A stretch of 64,000 nt of DNA. Origin: Monocercomonoides exilis. Taxonomy: Eukaryota > Preaxostyla > Oxymonadida > Polymastigidae. The stretch spans positions 1,374,001-1,438,000 of the forward strand of contig LSRY02000019.1 of NCBI GenBank assembly GCA_001643675.2, written 5' to 3'. A model generated the notes under the pieces. It worked only from the letters and a program-made list of their open reading frames with translations, ran no database searches and was not told the origin of the DNA. The position numbers and the translations under genes are program-made. Below are positions 30,119-41,800 of the stretch, piece after piece; within the stretch, counting starts at the first letter, position 1; the number at the start of each line of letters is the position of its first letter.

Positions 30119-31600
30119 TCAATTGAATTTTTCTTTTGAAAGAAGCGAAGGCGGAGGAGAAGGAGAAAAAAGAGTCGGACGGCTGAGAACAGAAGGAGAG
30201 CGATATTCAGCCAAAGGACGAGAAATTGGCAGCAAAGACGATGATGAGTCAGATGAAATTCCAGATGACGAGATAAGATCATTTGAATCGAATGAAGGCT
30301 TCGAAGAAGAGGAAGAAGAGGAAGAAGTGAAATGTTTATTAGAAGCAGAACTTTCATCTAACTTTACCGAAGAATCAGGCAAAATATTTGATGAACCTGT
30401 TGAAGGGGAACTCTTTTCAGGTAAAGCAGATGACATCTGCAAGCAAGTTTCAGCTCTTTTCTCTTTCTCTTTTCTCTTTTCGCTCTCTTTAACCTCATCA
30501 GACCTCGCTTTGATCAAGTTCTTTAGCAGCAAGATAAATCGTTTAAACCAACTTACATTAAGTACAAAAACAGTGAAGCAGAAGAATAGCGTTGTAATCC
30601 ACAAAGACTTGCTTGCTCTGCCATCAGCAACCATGTGTCTGTAGCAATCAACAGCAGTTGATCGAATTGCAAATAATGGGAAATACACCAACCGACACAC
30701 AAACCAAGTTATCTTGTTATTAGTTAAAAATGAATGAAAAAAAAATTTTTTTGAAAGAAAATTCTAACATTGTAAAGCACTTCATGCATACCAGTACGAG
30801 TACAAATCCCACAATTGCAGCATCAATATATGCCAAGTCGAGCATTGCTTTTGCGAAGCAAACAAATATTTCTGAGAAATTATGGATAAGAAACATGACA
30901 ATGCCCATATGATACGAACTTTAAATATTTCAAACAAAACTTTGAGAAAAAACTTCAAAGACGAATGAGTACACAAACCTCATGATATATGAAAAAGCCA
31001 AGAGAGATAATGTGACAATATGATGAACAATTAGTTCGACTTGAGTCTGGAAAAAGAAATTTCTTGAAAAATAAAACAAAACAAAAAAGTTATAAACCTT
31101 TGCAGATGTATATATGAGGATTGAATAGAAAGTTGCTGACAAATAGTAAACCATTTCAGTTTGGTAAATACGATTTGCATCAAAAGATATGACATCAATA
31201 TAATCAATCTAAAATCAAACAATTAAGAAAAAATAGTTGGAAAATAATAAATCATTATATCAAACCCAACATAGCTCCAAGTTTTTGAGAATTCCATGCT
31301 TAATACAATAAGTGAACTCCATTGCACATGCAATTGAGTAATATAAAAAGCTTGTAATTTCTCTGAATAGCTTTCGCGTTTGCCTCGTTTGAAAATAAGG
31401 ATGCTTCACGAAATGCTTTTAAAATAAAGCAAATGGTATAAACACAAAAATTAACAATTATTAAAAACAAAAAAGAACAATTTAATGTCTTTTTTCTTTC
31501 AAACTTTTGCCAGCATTTTTTCAATCGAAAAGCGAGATAACGCAATAAATATTGAAAGCAATAAAAACTGCGGTATCACTTTCCATGGAATACAAGGCAT
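30119..31600 (-). CDS. Ceramide synthase (TLC/LAG1 domain), six exons
   Basis: Exons (minus strand): 31600-31505, 31415-31266, 31208-31098, 31046-30979, 30918-30792, 30712-30119. They join in frame into about 381 residues. The TLC domain shows the expected order of motifs: a membrane segment after the start, YQTEMVYYLSATFY, the histidine pair in ELIVHHIVT (about 127-128), SYHMG, the Lag motif HNFSEIFVCFAK, and W...R..YFPLFAI. This family N-acylates sphingoid bases in the ER. The canonical Lag motif HD..SD is changed to HN..SE, which may alter activity. The C-terminal 150 residues are a Ser- and Glu-rich cytosolic tail unusual for the family. The start at 31600 is the first in-frame Met after a stop. 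The gene is divergent from the STAND gene with 102 bp between starts. Several donors read GTTTG. Confidence 0.88.
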
Positions 31601-31702
31601 AAGCCTTTTTAAGAACAAAAAAAAGAAAACGATCAATTCTTTCCATATTTATTTAAAAAGGATCGTATCGATTATTAACCATTACTTTTTTTGAAATATT
31701 TT
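31601..31702. promoter_or_regulatory. Compact bidirectional promoter region
   Basis: Only 102 bp separate the divergent start codons of the ceramide synthase (minus) and the AlbA_2-STAND gene (plus). The DNA is AT-rich with A and T runs. Both promoters and both 5' UTRs must share this interval if the start codons are right. No specific factor site is recognisable. Confidence 0.5.
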
Positions 31703-34700
31703 ATGACTGATTTAAAAGCTTCAGAACAAAATGTTGAAAGCAGTCACATCAATGAAAATTCAGTCATAAATTCACAGGCTCATTTTATGGAGGAAAATGT
31801 TGGACTTACAACACAGCGAAAAACAGAAACGTTTATACTTGATTCGATTATATCTTGTGAAGAAGACAGAAACACTGAATTTAAGGCAGTTCAAGTCGCT
31901 AAGAAATTAATTGAATATATATTGAAATTGGCTACAGAATATATGAATGCGTTTTTAAACACTGATGGAGGATCTATTTATTTCGGTATAAATCAAATCA
32001 CCTTCTTATTTTTGATAATATTTGGATTTTCTTAATAAATTTCAGGAGTCGAAGACGATGGTGCTATAAAAGGAATTGAGCTAAACAGAAAAGATCGCGA
32101 TCAACTACGCCAAGGGATTGATCAAATAATCAATCGTTATCGCCCACAAGTCGACCCTTCTCTTTACCGTCTAGATTTTATTTCAGTTATAGATCCAAAA
32201 TCTGGTGTGCAGTTAATCCTTTCAAGTGCTTAACTTGTAACTATAAAATTATTCATGCTTCAGAGCACCAAAATTTGAATTTGTGTGTTGTCAGAATAAC
32301 CGTACAAAAGGGAACTGCCCCAGTATACTTTGTTGGTGGAGGAAAATTTAGTGCTTATCTTCGAAGAGACGGGGGGACCAAAAAGATGGAGCCATCACTG
32401 ATCGAAGAACGACTTCGTATAGCTTCTTATGAACAGAACATGACAGAAATGTTTGCATACAACGTAGCAGAGCCATACACAAGCTTCCAGCAGCAATTTA
32501 ACGATGCTGATAACTGGAAAGATGGGGATGGAGAGTATGATGCAAACCCAAACACACCAGAAATTGGTAGCCCATCGTCTTTTTCTCTTGCAGATGTGGC
32601 ACAATCTGCAGGGCAAAGTAGAATGATGGGGCTGGTGCCTTTGTCTTCTGCATCTGCGTCTGCATCTTCTTCGTTTGCTCCGCCTGTTGCGAGTTCTTAC
32701 TCCTCGTCTGGAATTTCTCCTTCCATGTTGAACATGACGTCCTCGTCTTTCTCTGCACACACGATGTTCCATCAGAGCAGGCCGCGGGAGTTTATCGGGC
32801 GGCAGATGGAAATCAAGCTCATTTCAGCATTCATTTCGCAGACAGCTGGCGAGTGCCGAGTGATTACCATCTTCGGCGGCCTGGCGATGGGGAAATCTGC
32901 ACTGGCGAGGCAGCTCTTCTTCCTGTTTGGAGGAAAAGACCCATCGAGAGGCATAATAATTGACTTAAAATCGGGCGAGGATGGGAAGAAGACTTCGCCT
33001 GTGGATGCGATGAGGGCGGTGATTGTGGAGAGGATTGAGGGAGTGGCTGCACTGACTCAATGGTCCGTTTTTATTTTATTCATTTGAATTAATCATTTAT
33101 TTTTTATTGAATTTTTCACTTGCTATTTTACAATGTAATGCATGCAATAATTCTTTATTTTTTAATTAAACAATTTTCCATTTTAACTTATAACATTTCA
33201 GTGCCGATTCGTATGTGAAGTCGTTGTATCAGTCGCTGTTCAACCAGCAGGCCTCTCCGCACAACCACACTCCCTTTAGCGCCCAGTCTCGCTCTCCTTC
33301 CTCCTCAAGTCTCTCTTCTCTCACCAGCCCTGCTCTTCCTCTTTCCCTTCCTCCTTCTCTTCCCCTTCCCCTCCCTCCGCCTCCGCTTCCACAGACATCG
33401 TCATTTGTATGCCCTTCATCGCCAAGAGACTCTCTTTCATTCGGCCCCATCCCACTAAACGCTCAGAGCTCAAACACGACAAATGCTCCATCATCTCAAA
33501 ACAATCTTTCTGGTGCGCTTAATCTCTCCCACATTCATCTGCCGCCTCCTCCCTCACACACATCAGCCTCTCCAATGCCTATTCCTCTTCCACTCTCACA
33601 GTCGTCTTCTCCTCAGTCTCATTCATATCATCCATCTTCTTCATCAAATTCTTCATTTCACATGTCTGAAAATTCATCCTCATCTGAACTACAATCCAAC
33701 ACATCAAACACACAAATCAACCAAATCGATTCCAACAGCGCTGTTTCATCACAGCACACTCAATTCACTCCTCCCGTCACACCGCCTCTTCCTCCCTCGT
33801 CCTCTCTTTCGCCCTCGCTGCATCCGCTTTCTCTTTCACCCACAGTGCGAACCAGAAAGCAGCAGATGCTGCCTTCTTTCCTCACATCGCCTGTGGTCTG
33901 CGCACAGAACACGACGCCTGGTGCTTCTCAAACACAGCCAAACAGCCAGCTGTCGTCTTCGGCTGAGCCGTCGCTGCATCTGAGGGAAGCCATACAGCTG
34001 CAGCTGAAAGTCCCTCATTTGACACACAACTCAAGTCTGCCGCCACCTCCGCCGCTGTCTCCAAGCTGTGTGCACCCATCGAATGAGCCATTTGCACTCG
34101 ACAGCAATTCGAATCAGCAGTCTCAGCAGTCTCAACAGTCTCAGCAACAACAACAACAGCTGCAGCAGCATATTCATTCACTTCCACATTCTCTTTCTCT
34201 GTCTCCGAGGCATTCTATGCTTTCGCTCAGCCTTGAGCCTCTTTCTCCTCTGCCTTCTTCTTCGTTCTTCCCTTCTTCCATTTCTCCTTCATCCTCAGAT
34301 TCGTCCTCATCAAAACGAACAAGATCCATTTCTGCATCATCATCTTCTTCTCCTTCTGCGTCCTCATCATCATCTTGTTCTTCCTCAAATGGCAGCTCAT
34401 CCAACGCCTTCTCTGCCTCTCCTGTGTCTTCTGTGCGTGTCCTCTCTCGCCCCACATCACCAACACCCACGCCAACCACGCCCACATCTTCATCCATCGG
34501 CCATTCGCTTCTCCCGTCGCATGTGCTGCTGATTGAGAACGCATCTCATTTTGAGCAGATCCACCCGCTCATTCCGAAGCAGTCTGACACCGTTGTGTTT
34601 GTCACGTCACACAGACACATCCACATCGACACGCCTATCAGATTGTATGAAATGCGCCTGGCTCCGCTGAAACGAAGCGATAGCATATCACTTTTAACAT

Positions 34701-37700
34701 CTTCAATGGGTATGAATTTGTTAAGTTTTAGCATCTTTTTATAAATTTATTTATTTATTCATTTGACAAATAATCTATCATGAATTTGTTATCAAAAATA
34801 TCATTTTTGCTCTCTTTAAAACATCCATCAATAATTTCCCCTCTTTCTCAGATCTGTCACACAGCCCCATCACGCGCCAAGAGGCCGACATGCTGGCTGC
34901 TGTGTGTGGCGATCTCCCCCACTCTCTCATCTCAGCAGCTGCTCTTCTGCGCCGCCGGCCGAACCTGTCTGTGGAGTCGCTCTGTTCGCAGCTGGCTGCC
35001 CATTCGCGTGTGCCGCTGCACATCTCCTCGTTCCGGGCGCTGCTGAGCGGGGCGAGTGAGAAGATGCCGCTGAAAGAGGAGCCGCTGCGGGACCTGATGT
35101 GCCTGGCGCCGTGCCGCGGGTCGTTCCGGATGGACGAGGCGGAGGTGCTGCTACGGAAGAACGAGGAGTGGACGAGCCAGATCATCGGCTATCTACACGA
35201 GCACTCCCTCGTCGAGTTCGAGCCTATGACGCGGAGGTGCCACGTGAACACGCTCGTGCGGAGCTATCTGCTGCGAGAAGCACAGGAAAGAGAGGGCGTG
35301 CTGGAGGATATTATGAGCCGGTTCATAACATGCTACACGAACTATCTCAGAGCGATCGTGAATGGGACGGTGAAGGAGAAGGAGAAAGAGAAGGAGAGAG
35401 AAAGAGAAGAACGAAGGCAGTGGGTGGAGATGCAGACGGCTGGCGACTCGGCTACCGAGAAAGGAGGAGAGTCACAAACAGGCGGAGACACGCCAGCGTC
35501 GCAGCTGGCGAGTCCTTCTTCGCAATCTGCTTCTGTTTCTTCTTCGTCTCCATCGACTCCTGCTGAACTGGCTTCTCCATCTCCACTTGCGGCCTCTGCT
35601 TCAGCTTCATCATCATCATCATCTTCTTCTTCTCAACCTCCACATTCTCCTTCAGCTTCAACGCCTTCACATCAGTTTGCAAGCACTCCTTCGATGAAGA
35701 GGGAAAAGAAGATTGCTCTTCTCGAGGCAGACATGCACAACTTTGAGGAGGTCGTGACGAGGCTGGAAAAGGGTTATGCGCCTTATTTCCGTCCGTATGT
35801 TTATTCATTTATAAAATTATATTCGATAATTATGAATTAATATTCAATATTTCTTTCTTTCTTTCTTTCTTTCTTGTTATTTGCCTTAAAATTCTTATCT
35901 ATTGCAACTTTATTCTCAGCTCCTACAAGAAGCTGCAAGTGGTTGCAGCTCTTCTGGAGCCCTTTGCGGATGTTCTGCGTCCGTGTGTTGTGGAGTCGAT
36001 CAAGCTGTTCTTCAAGTCAAGCAGCAGCCAAAATGATCAGTCTTCTGTCGCCCCGTCAATGTCACCACCACCTCCACCGTCGATGCTGCTGATGAGAAGC
36101 AGGCACAAAAACGAGGCACACACAGACGATCTCTCTTTCTCGAACTACACTGAAGATTTGACTGGCCCGGGGACTTCAAAAGTTCAGCTGCCGAGCGGCT
36201 TCTGCAGCATTGCTGAGTCTCACAGTGAAGACGGAGGAGGAAAAGAGAACTCGTCTTGCGAAGAGGAAGACGCAGACAGCGACAGCTGCACAGCGTGTGT
36301 CAGCACAAGCTATTCAGATGCAGACAGCAGCGAGGATGATAATGATGATCATGACGATGAGGAGGATGATGAGGACGAAGAAAGAGCAAAAGATGAAGAT
36401 GGAAATGAAGTACAAACGAAAAGAGTAGCAATTCCACGGCCAGCACAACCGAAAGTGTTTGCTGCACCTGCTCAGAGAAATGCAAAAGCAGGCAAAAAAA
36501 GGAAAGAAAACCAAAACATCCCTGCAAATGCGGATGCTGATGACAAGAATCCTTCCAGCAAATGGAAGTGGAGAAAAGCAAAAGGCACATCTTCACGACG
36601 TCCGAAGCGTAAGGACTCTATCTCAGGAACTCTGCCACCGCCCATCCCGATCTTTCAGGAATCCACTTCATCCAAAACGTTTTCGGAAGGTGGGCTGTCT
36701 TTTTATGATTACGACAGAACCGCCCCTTCACACGAACGCTTTTCAGCACGTTCTGTTTCTCCTTCCACTTCTGTGTTTTCGTCTTCCATTTCGCCATCAT
36801 CGCTTTCTCCTTCTTTCTATTCTTCTTATATGAAATATCCTTCGACATCATCTTCTTCTGATTCTTCATCGTCTTTCTCATCATCGTCATCATCGTCGTC
36901 GTCCGTTCCTCCTTCTGATTATCAACCGCCTTTTGTTTCGTGCTCTGTAGACTCTTCCTTTCTTCCGTCTGTGCAGAATGCGCTTATCAGCGACCAGCTC
37001 TCGTCTGCAGCGTCTGGAATACACAACGTGTTTTCTGTAACCGCCGTGCATCCGCTTTCTCCTCAAAAGGCTTCAGCTGGCTCGTCTTCCTCTCTTTCTT
37101 CCTCTGTCTCGGCGGAAGAGCCTGCCTCTTCTCCTTCTCCTTCTCCTTCTCACTCTCCGTCTCCGGCTGTCTCTTCGCAGCACATTCCGACTCCTGTTGT
37201 GCCAGCATTATCGCGTACTTCTCCTATCCAGAAGGCCTCCTTCGCTTCGCTTCCTTCGCAGGGAAGCAACAGAGAGGCTGAGCGGCAAGGCAGCGCACAT
37301 GAAGGCAGTAAAAGAGGGCAGAGCAAACAGTCGATGAACTCGAGACTGAAGGAAAAGGCGCTGGAACGGATCAGAAAACTGATTAGATTGCGAGAAGAGG
37401 TGAATTCGAAGCGTATGAGGTACGAAAAAGAGAGAGAAGAAACAGAAAAAGATGGGAGAAAGAGCAAGCAAAAAGAGAGGAGTAAGAAGGCAGATCCATT
37501 TCATTATTTAGGCCAATTAAAAGAGAGGAAGAAGGGTAAGAGGAGCAGCGAAGATCCGCGAAGCGAAGAAGCATATGAGGCAATCGCAAGAAAATACTCA
37601 ACTGAATCTGTTCCTTCGAAATATGCTTCTTCAGCAACCTCTCTCGATGGAGCTGCAAACACAGACTCTGAAAGCAATGCGCCTCAGACAAACGAACCGA

Positions 37701-37795
37701 AAATGCATGAGAAAGACGCATTGGAACTTGCTCCTTCATCGAGATTTGACGACTCTGCTGTTGGTGCAGCTCCGATTATCATCCCGAAGCACTGA
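31703..37795 (+). CDS. Schlafen AlbA_2 / STAND (NB-ARC-like) NTPase with large Ser-rich regions
   Basis: Six exons: 31703-31985, 32046-32204, 32264-33062, 33202-34709, 34852-35794, 35920-37795 (TGA), joined in frame into about 1855 residues. Residues about 45-215 look like a Schlafen-type AlbA_2 domain: an N-TEFK motif, AFLNTDGG-SIYFGVEDDG, later P-VYF and AYLRRDGG. Residues about 335-380 hold FIGR followed by a P-loop (GGLAMGKSALA, about 352-362), as in STAND/NB-ARC ATPases. Walker B-like HVLLIENA (about 854) and a VVFVTSH sensor follow, then CGDLPHSL (about 935, GxP-type) and a winged-helix-like region to about 1060. Between Walker A and B lies a 400-residue Ser/Pro/Gln-rich insertion, mostly in exon 4. 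The C-terminal exon is Ser-rich, with acidic runs and a basic coiled segment. STAND proteins act as nucleotide-dependent switches, often in immunity or cell death; the role here is inferred. The AATAAA overlaps the stop. Confidence 0.8.
35849..35875. repeat. (TTTC)n microsatellite in intron 5
   Basis: About six copies of a TTTC unit lie inside the intron between exons 5 and 6 of the AlbA_2-STAND gene, upstream of its acceptor. It provides a long pyrimidine tract. Confidence 0.85.
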
Positions 37796-38817
37796 ATAAA
37801 TGGAGTGAAAATGTTTGCTTCGAATACTTCATCCGCTGGCAAAACAATTCTTTATTTTTTTTTCAAATTTGTTTTTGCAGATTGAATTTGAAATTTTGAG
37901 GTCCATTCATAAAAATTGGTAATTGTGCCTGTTGGGTCAGAAATTTAAATGCGGAAAAAATGAGGAAAAAACAAACAGAACTTTTGTGTTTTTCATTACT
38001 GTTATTAAATATTGAAATATGTTTTGATATGTCATCTCAAAATTAAATGTTTAACATTTTGTTGCTCTGAATTTTTTGCTCAATTTCTTTAAATGTTCAG
38101 ATTTATCGTTATTTCTGATTTCAAAAAAAAGTTCATAAAACAAGAAATTCTTATTATCAAAGAAAACATTTTTCAATAAGTATTTTTTTTTTGAAGTGGT
38201 TGTGGTAAAATGTTTATCAAAGGCTTTTGAATAACAACAGTGAGCAATAAAGATGAAGTGGTAAAAAAAAAAAGCTTTATTAATGAAGCAAAATCATTAA
38301 AGGAAATTATTTGAATATGGAAAATTTTTGATAGATACTTGTTTTGAAAGTGTAAATCACAGTTGAAAGGAAAATAAAAATAAATTCTGAAAAAAAGATA
38401 CTCATATGTTAATTTCAAGAAATCACTATAAATGTTAATTAAAAATGTCTACAAAAGTCAATCTTCGAATTGCATTTCCTTTGATATCACGTATTCCTTT
38501 TAATTGAAAAATGCACATGCGAATTTTTACCAAACAGATTCTGTATCGAATCTTAATGCAGCGGACGCTTTCTTAATCGTAAGAATAGTCTTCAAACAGA
38601 AAGCATGCTCACAAAATTATTTGAATTAGTGGAACAAGATGCAGCCTGACCGATTTCGAATGCATTTTGATTCTAATCATGATCAGTTATTTGCGAAGAA
38701 CAAGTATAGAATTCCTTTCAACTAACTTCCTTCCAGATTGGTGTCATTCCCATCGCGATTTCATCTTTTTTTGAAAGCGAATGAAAAATCTTTCAAGTTG
38801 GGTTATCCTTTCAAATC
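37796..38817. other. Intergenic region between convergent genes
   Basis: AT-rich DNA between the 3' ends of the STAND gene and the third beta-helix gene. There are several long A or T runs; no ORF, repeat or RNA gene could be supported. Confidence 0.6.
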
Positions 38818-41800
38818 TCACAATTTAACTGCAGCCTTTTGATTAGAACTCCTCTTTTTTGCAAATAATTGTCCAATTACTACGGATATGACAATGAAAC
38901 CAGCAGCAGCAACAAATACAATCCACCATGGAAATATATTTGATGTGGATTTTGTTTGACTAACTTTTTCATCACTGTTCGTAACTACATCTTGCAACAA
39001 AACAGGATCTGTCTTCACCACTTGGGTCATTCTTCGCCGGGAATCATAAACTTCGTCCTCCTTCAATTTCAATACTGCTTGCACAAAAATCTGGCCTTTT
39101 AATGAGTTTAAAGTGAATTTAAGTTGAGATTTTGATGCTTCCACAACAAATTCCTCTTGGCTCATAAATTCACAAGTTATGAACGGAAAAGATATTATTT
39201 CTTTCTCAGAAGAAGAACTTGAGCTATTTAAAATTGAAACTTCATAAGATACGAGGCACGGAAGAAGATTATTCCCAACAAAATGAATCATCATTTTGTC
39301 TCCCTTTTCGCTTCTTGTAATCTCAGAAATATGAGGTCTGCAAAACAGATAGGCTTTTTGTGGAAATTCTCGCAACACTGTATCTGCTGTTTCAACATCT
39401 TCCATCTGACTCCAATTCATCAGTCCACTAACTGTGCACCCTCTGTTTTGCATCCAGAGTTCCAGATACTCTCCTTCCCGAAGATTATCAGGATTTCGAT
39501 TCCCGGATTCATCTGAAAATGAAGCAATTGACAGTGAACTATTTTCACATAAAATGTTTCTTCGAACAGAATTGTACAGTGAAGAGTTTGCTGTGTTGTT
39601 AAGAAAAGTTATATTCTTCAGATTAATTTTTCCATCTCTTACAGACAAGGCACCAGCAGAAGAATTTGCAAAAGTTGTTGATTCAATTGAAGAGCTACAA
39701 TTACTGAGATATAAAAGCGATCCTTCAAACTGACAACAAATTTGTAGTTCATTTTGATTTTCTCCGTTGCAAACAATGCTCCGCAAATTGCCGATTCCAG
39801 ACATTGTGCAATTAGACATTTTCACAGTGCTGTTTGAGACGTTGACAATAATTCCATAAGCAGCAAAATCATTATTGACACAAAGCATTGAATCTGAAAT
39901 TGATACATTAACGAACTCCATCCTCAAAAGCGAATCATGTCCAACTTTTGAAACATTTCTAAAAAAGAAACTTGAAATTGTTATATGTGGTTTGATCGAA
40001 GGAATTGAATATGTTCGATTGATTATCAAAGATGAATTAAATGATACATTTGCAAAGAAAACATTTTCAGCTTGAAATGCATTGAATTCCTTATCAAAAG
40101 CAAAAGCTGAGATTAACTGAAATTTTGAATCAATGCAATTGAACGTGCTGACTTTGAATGTGCCACCTTGGATATAAAAAATGCAATTATTGCTTGCCGA
40201 AGATAATTGCTCAATGCCAGATTTAAAAACAGAACTCAAAATAGCATTAGAATTTGCGGTTGCAAATCCGCATGCTCCACTAAAAATAGTTTTATGAAAT
40301 GTGACATTCTCAAGCATGGTTTCACCAGCTTTTACTGTAGCAAAAGTGAAGCTGACAGCTTGAGATAATGATGAGATTGTAACATTCTCCAACAAAAATT
40401 TGTGATACGATTCAAAAACAGCATTGTATCCCTTAATTCTTGAAGGAAGAATAAATTGAATGCCACAAAATTCAGTATCAACGTCCAATTTAATTAAGCT
40501 TCCATTTGCAGATTCATTCACAGCAGCAATATTTATTACTGCTTGGTTTTCATTAAGCCCTTCAATTCGAACACGATTCCTTTCAAATAACGCAGTGTCT
40601 GTCAGGCTAGATTGATTACAGACGCCGATAACAGGAGTATCGCCTCGTTTCATAAGAGCATATTCAATTGTTTTACATGCAAACTTCAATAACCCGCAAT
40701 GAGGATGGTCTGTACCTTTCCCTCTGCCTCCATCAACAATTACTGCGGATTCCGTTTCATATAAATACACAAACAAAGGGAATATGTTTTCTTCATTTCC
40801 ATTTTCAGTTCCGCACAATCTCCTCGGATCCAAAAGAATGGTTGAAGCGTCAAAGAATTCAAATGAATCTCTGCTTATCTTCGTTTCAAGCAATATTCCT
40901 GTGCCACATTTAACAAATACATCTTTTCCAAACATCGCTTCGTTTTGATTTTCCTCTGAAAATCTCACTTGCCACCCAATCATCAATTTGCATGCTTCGC
41001 TATCCAAATATGCCATCATCCCTCCTCCTCTTCCTCCCAACATTGCTCTGCCAGCTGAAACACATCCTTCAAATCTTGCTGTTCCGTTAACAGTTGCTAT
41101 TCCACTCTCTTGCACATCAACATACACCCCACCTCCATTTCCTTCTTTGCATGAACACCCTTCCATCGTTGTGTTCCATACAATAAATGCTTCTCTTGCC
41201 TTCACACTCTTTGCAATTACAACTCCATCACCTGTTGTCCGATTCACATTCCGAACTGTCACATTTGCTAAAACACTATCTCCTGCTATTGAACCAGCTG
41301 ATGATGGCTCTGCAAACAGAGGTTGACTCACTTTCATGTTTTTGATCTCAACATCAATCATCTTCAACTGTCTCAGCGCTACTTCAAACACAGATGCTGA
41401 TATAACACTCCCTCCTGATATTGAAGAATCAATCATCACATCCTCCAGCGAAAGAGCCCCGCTCCCCACAGACACCACAAACACACTCGGTGATGGACTT
41501 CTAATCGAGTTGTGATCGATCCTCAAATACTTCACTTCTAATTTACCACTTGTAAGACTGAAAAGCGTTGTTGAAGATGAAGAAAGAGCTCCTGTTTCAA
41601 TCGAACTCTCCATCCTTCCCTTCCCAATGACTGAAATCTTCTTTTCTCCAATCTTAATAGTTGTTGCCTCACTCACATGATCCCCTTCCATCAGTGTGAT
41701 TGTCAAGCTAATATGTGTCTCACACATTTCAAACGCTTTACTCACTGTCAGACAAGGAAATGTTTCATTTGACCCGCATAGCTCATATCCATCACTCCCA

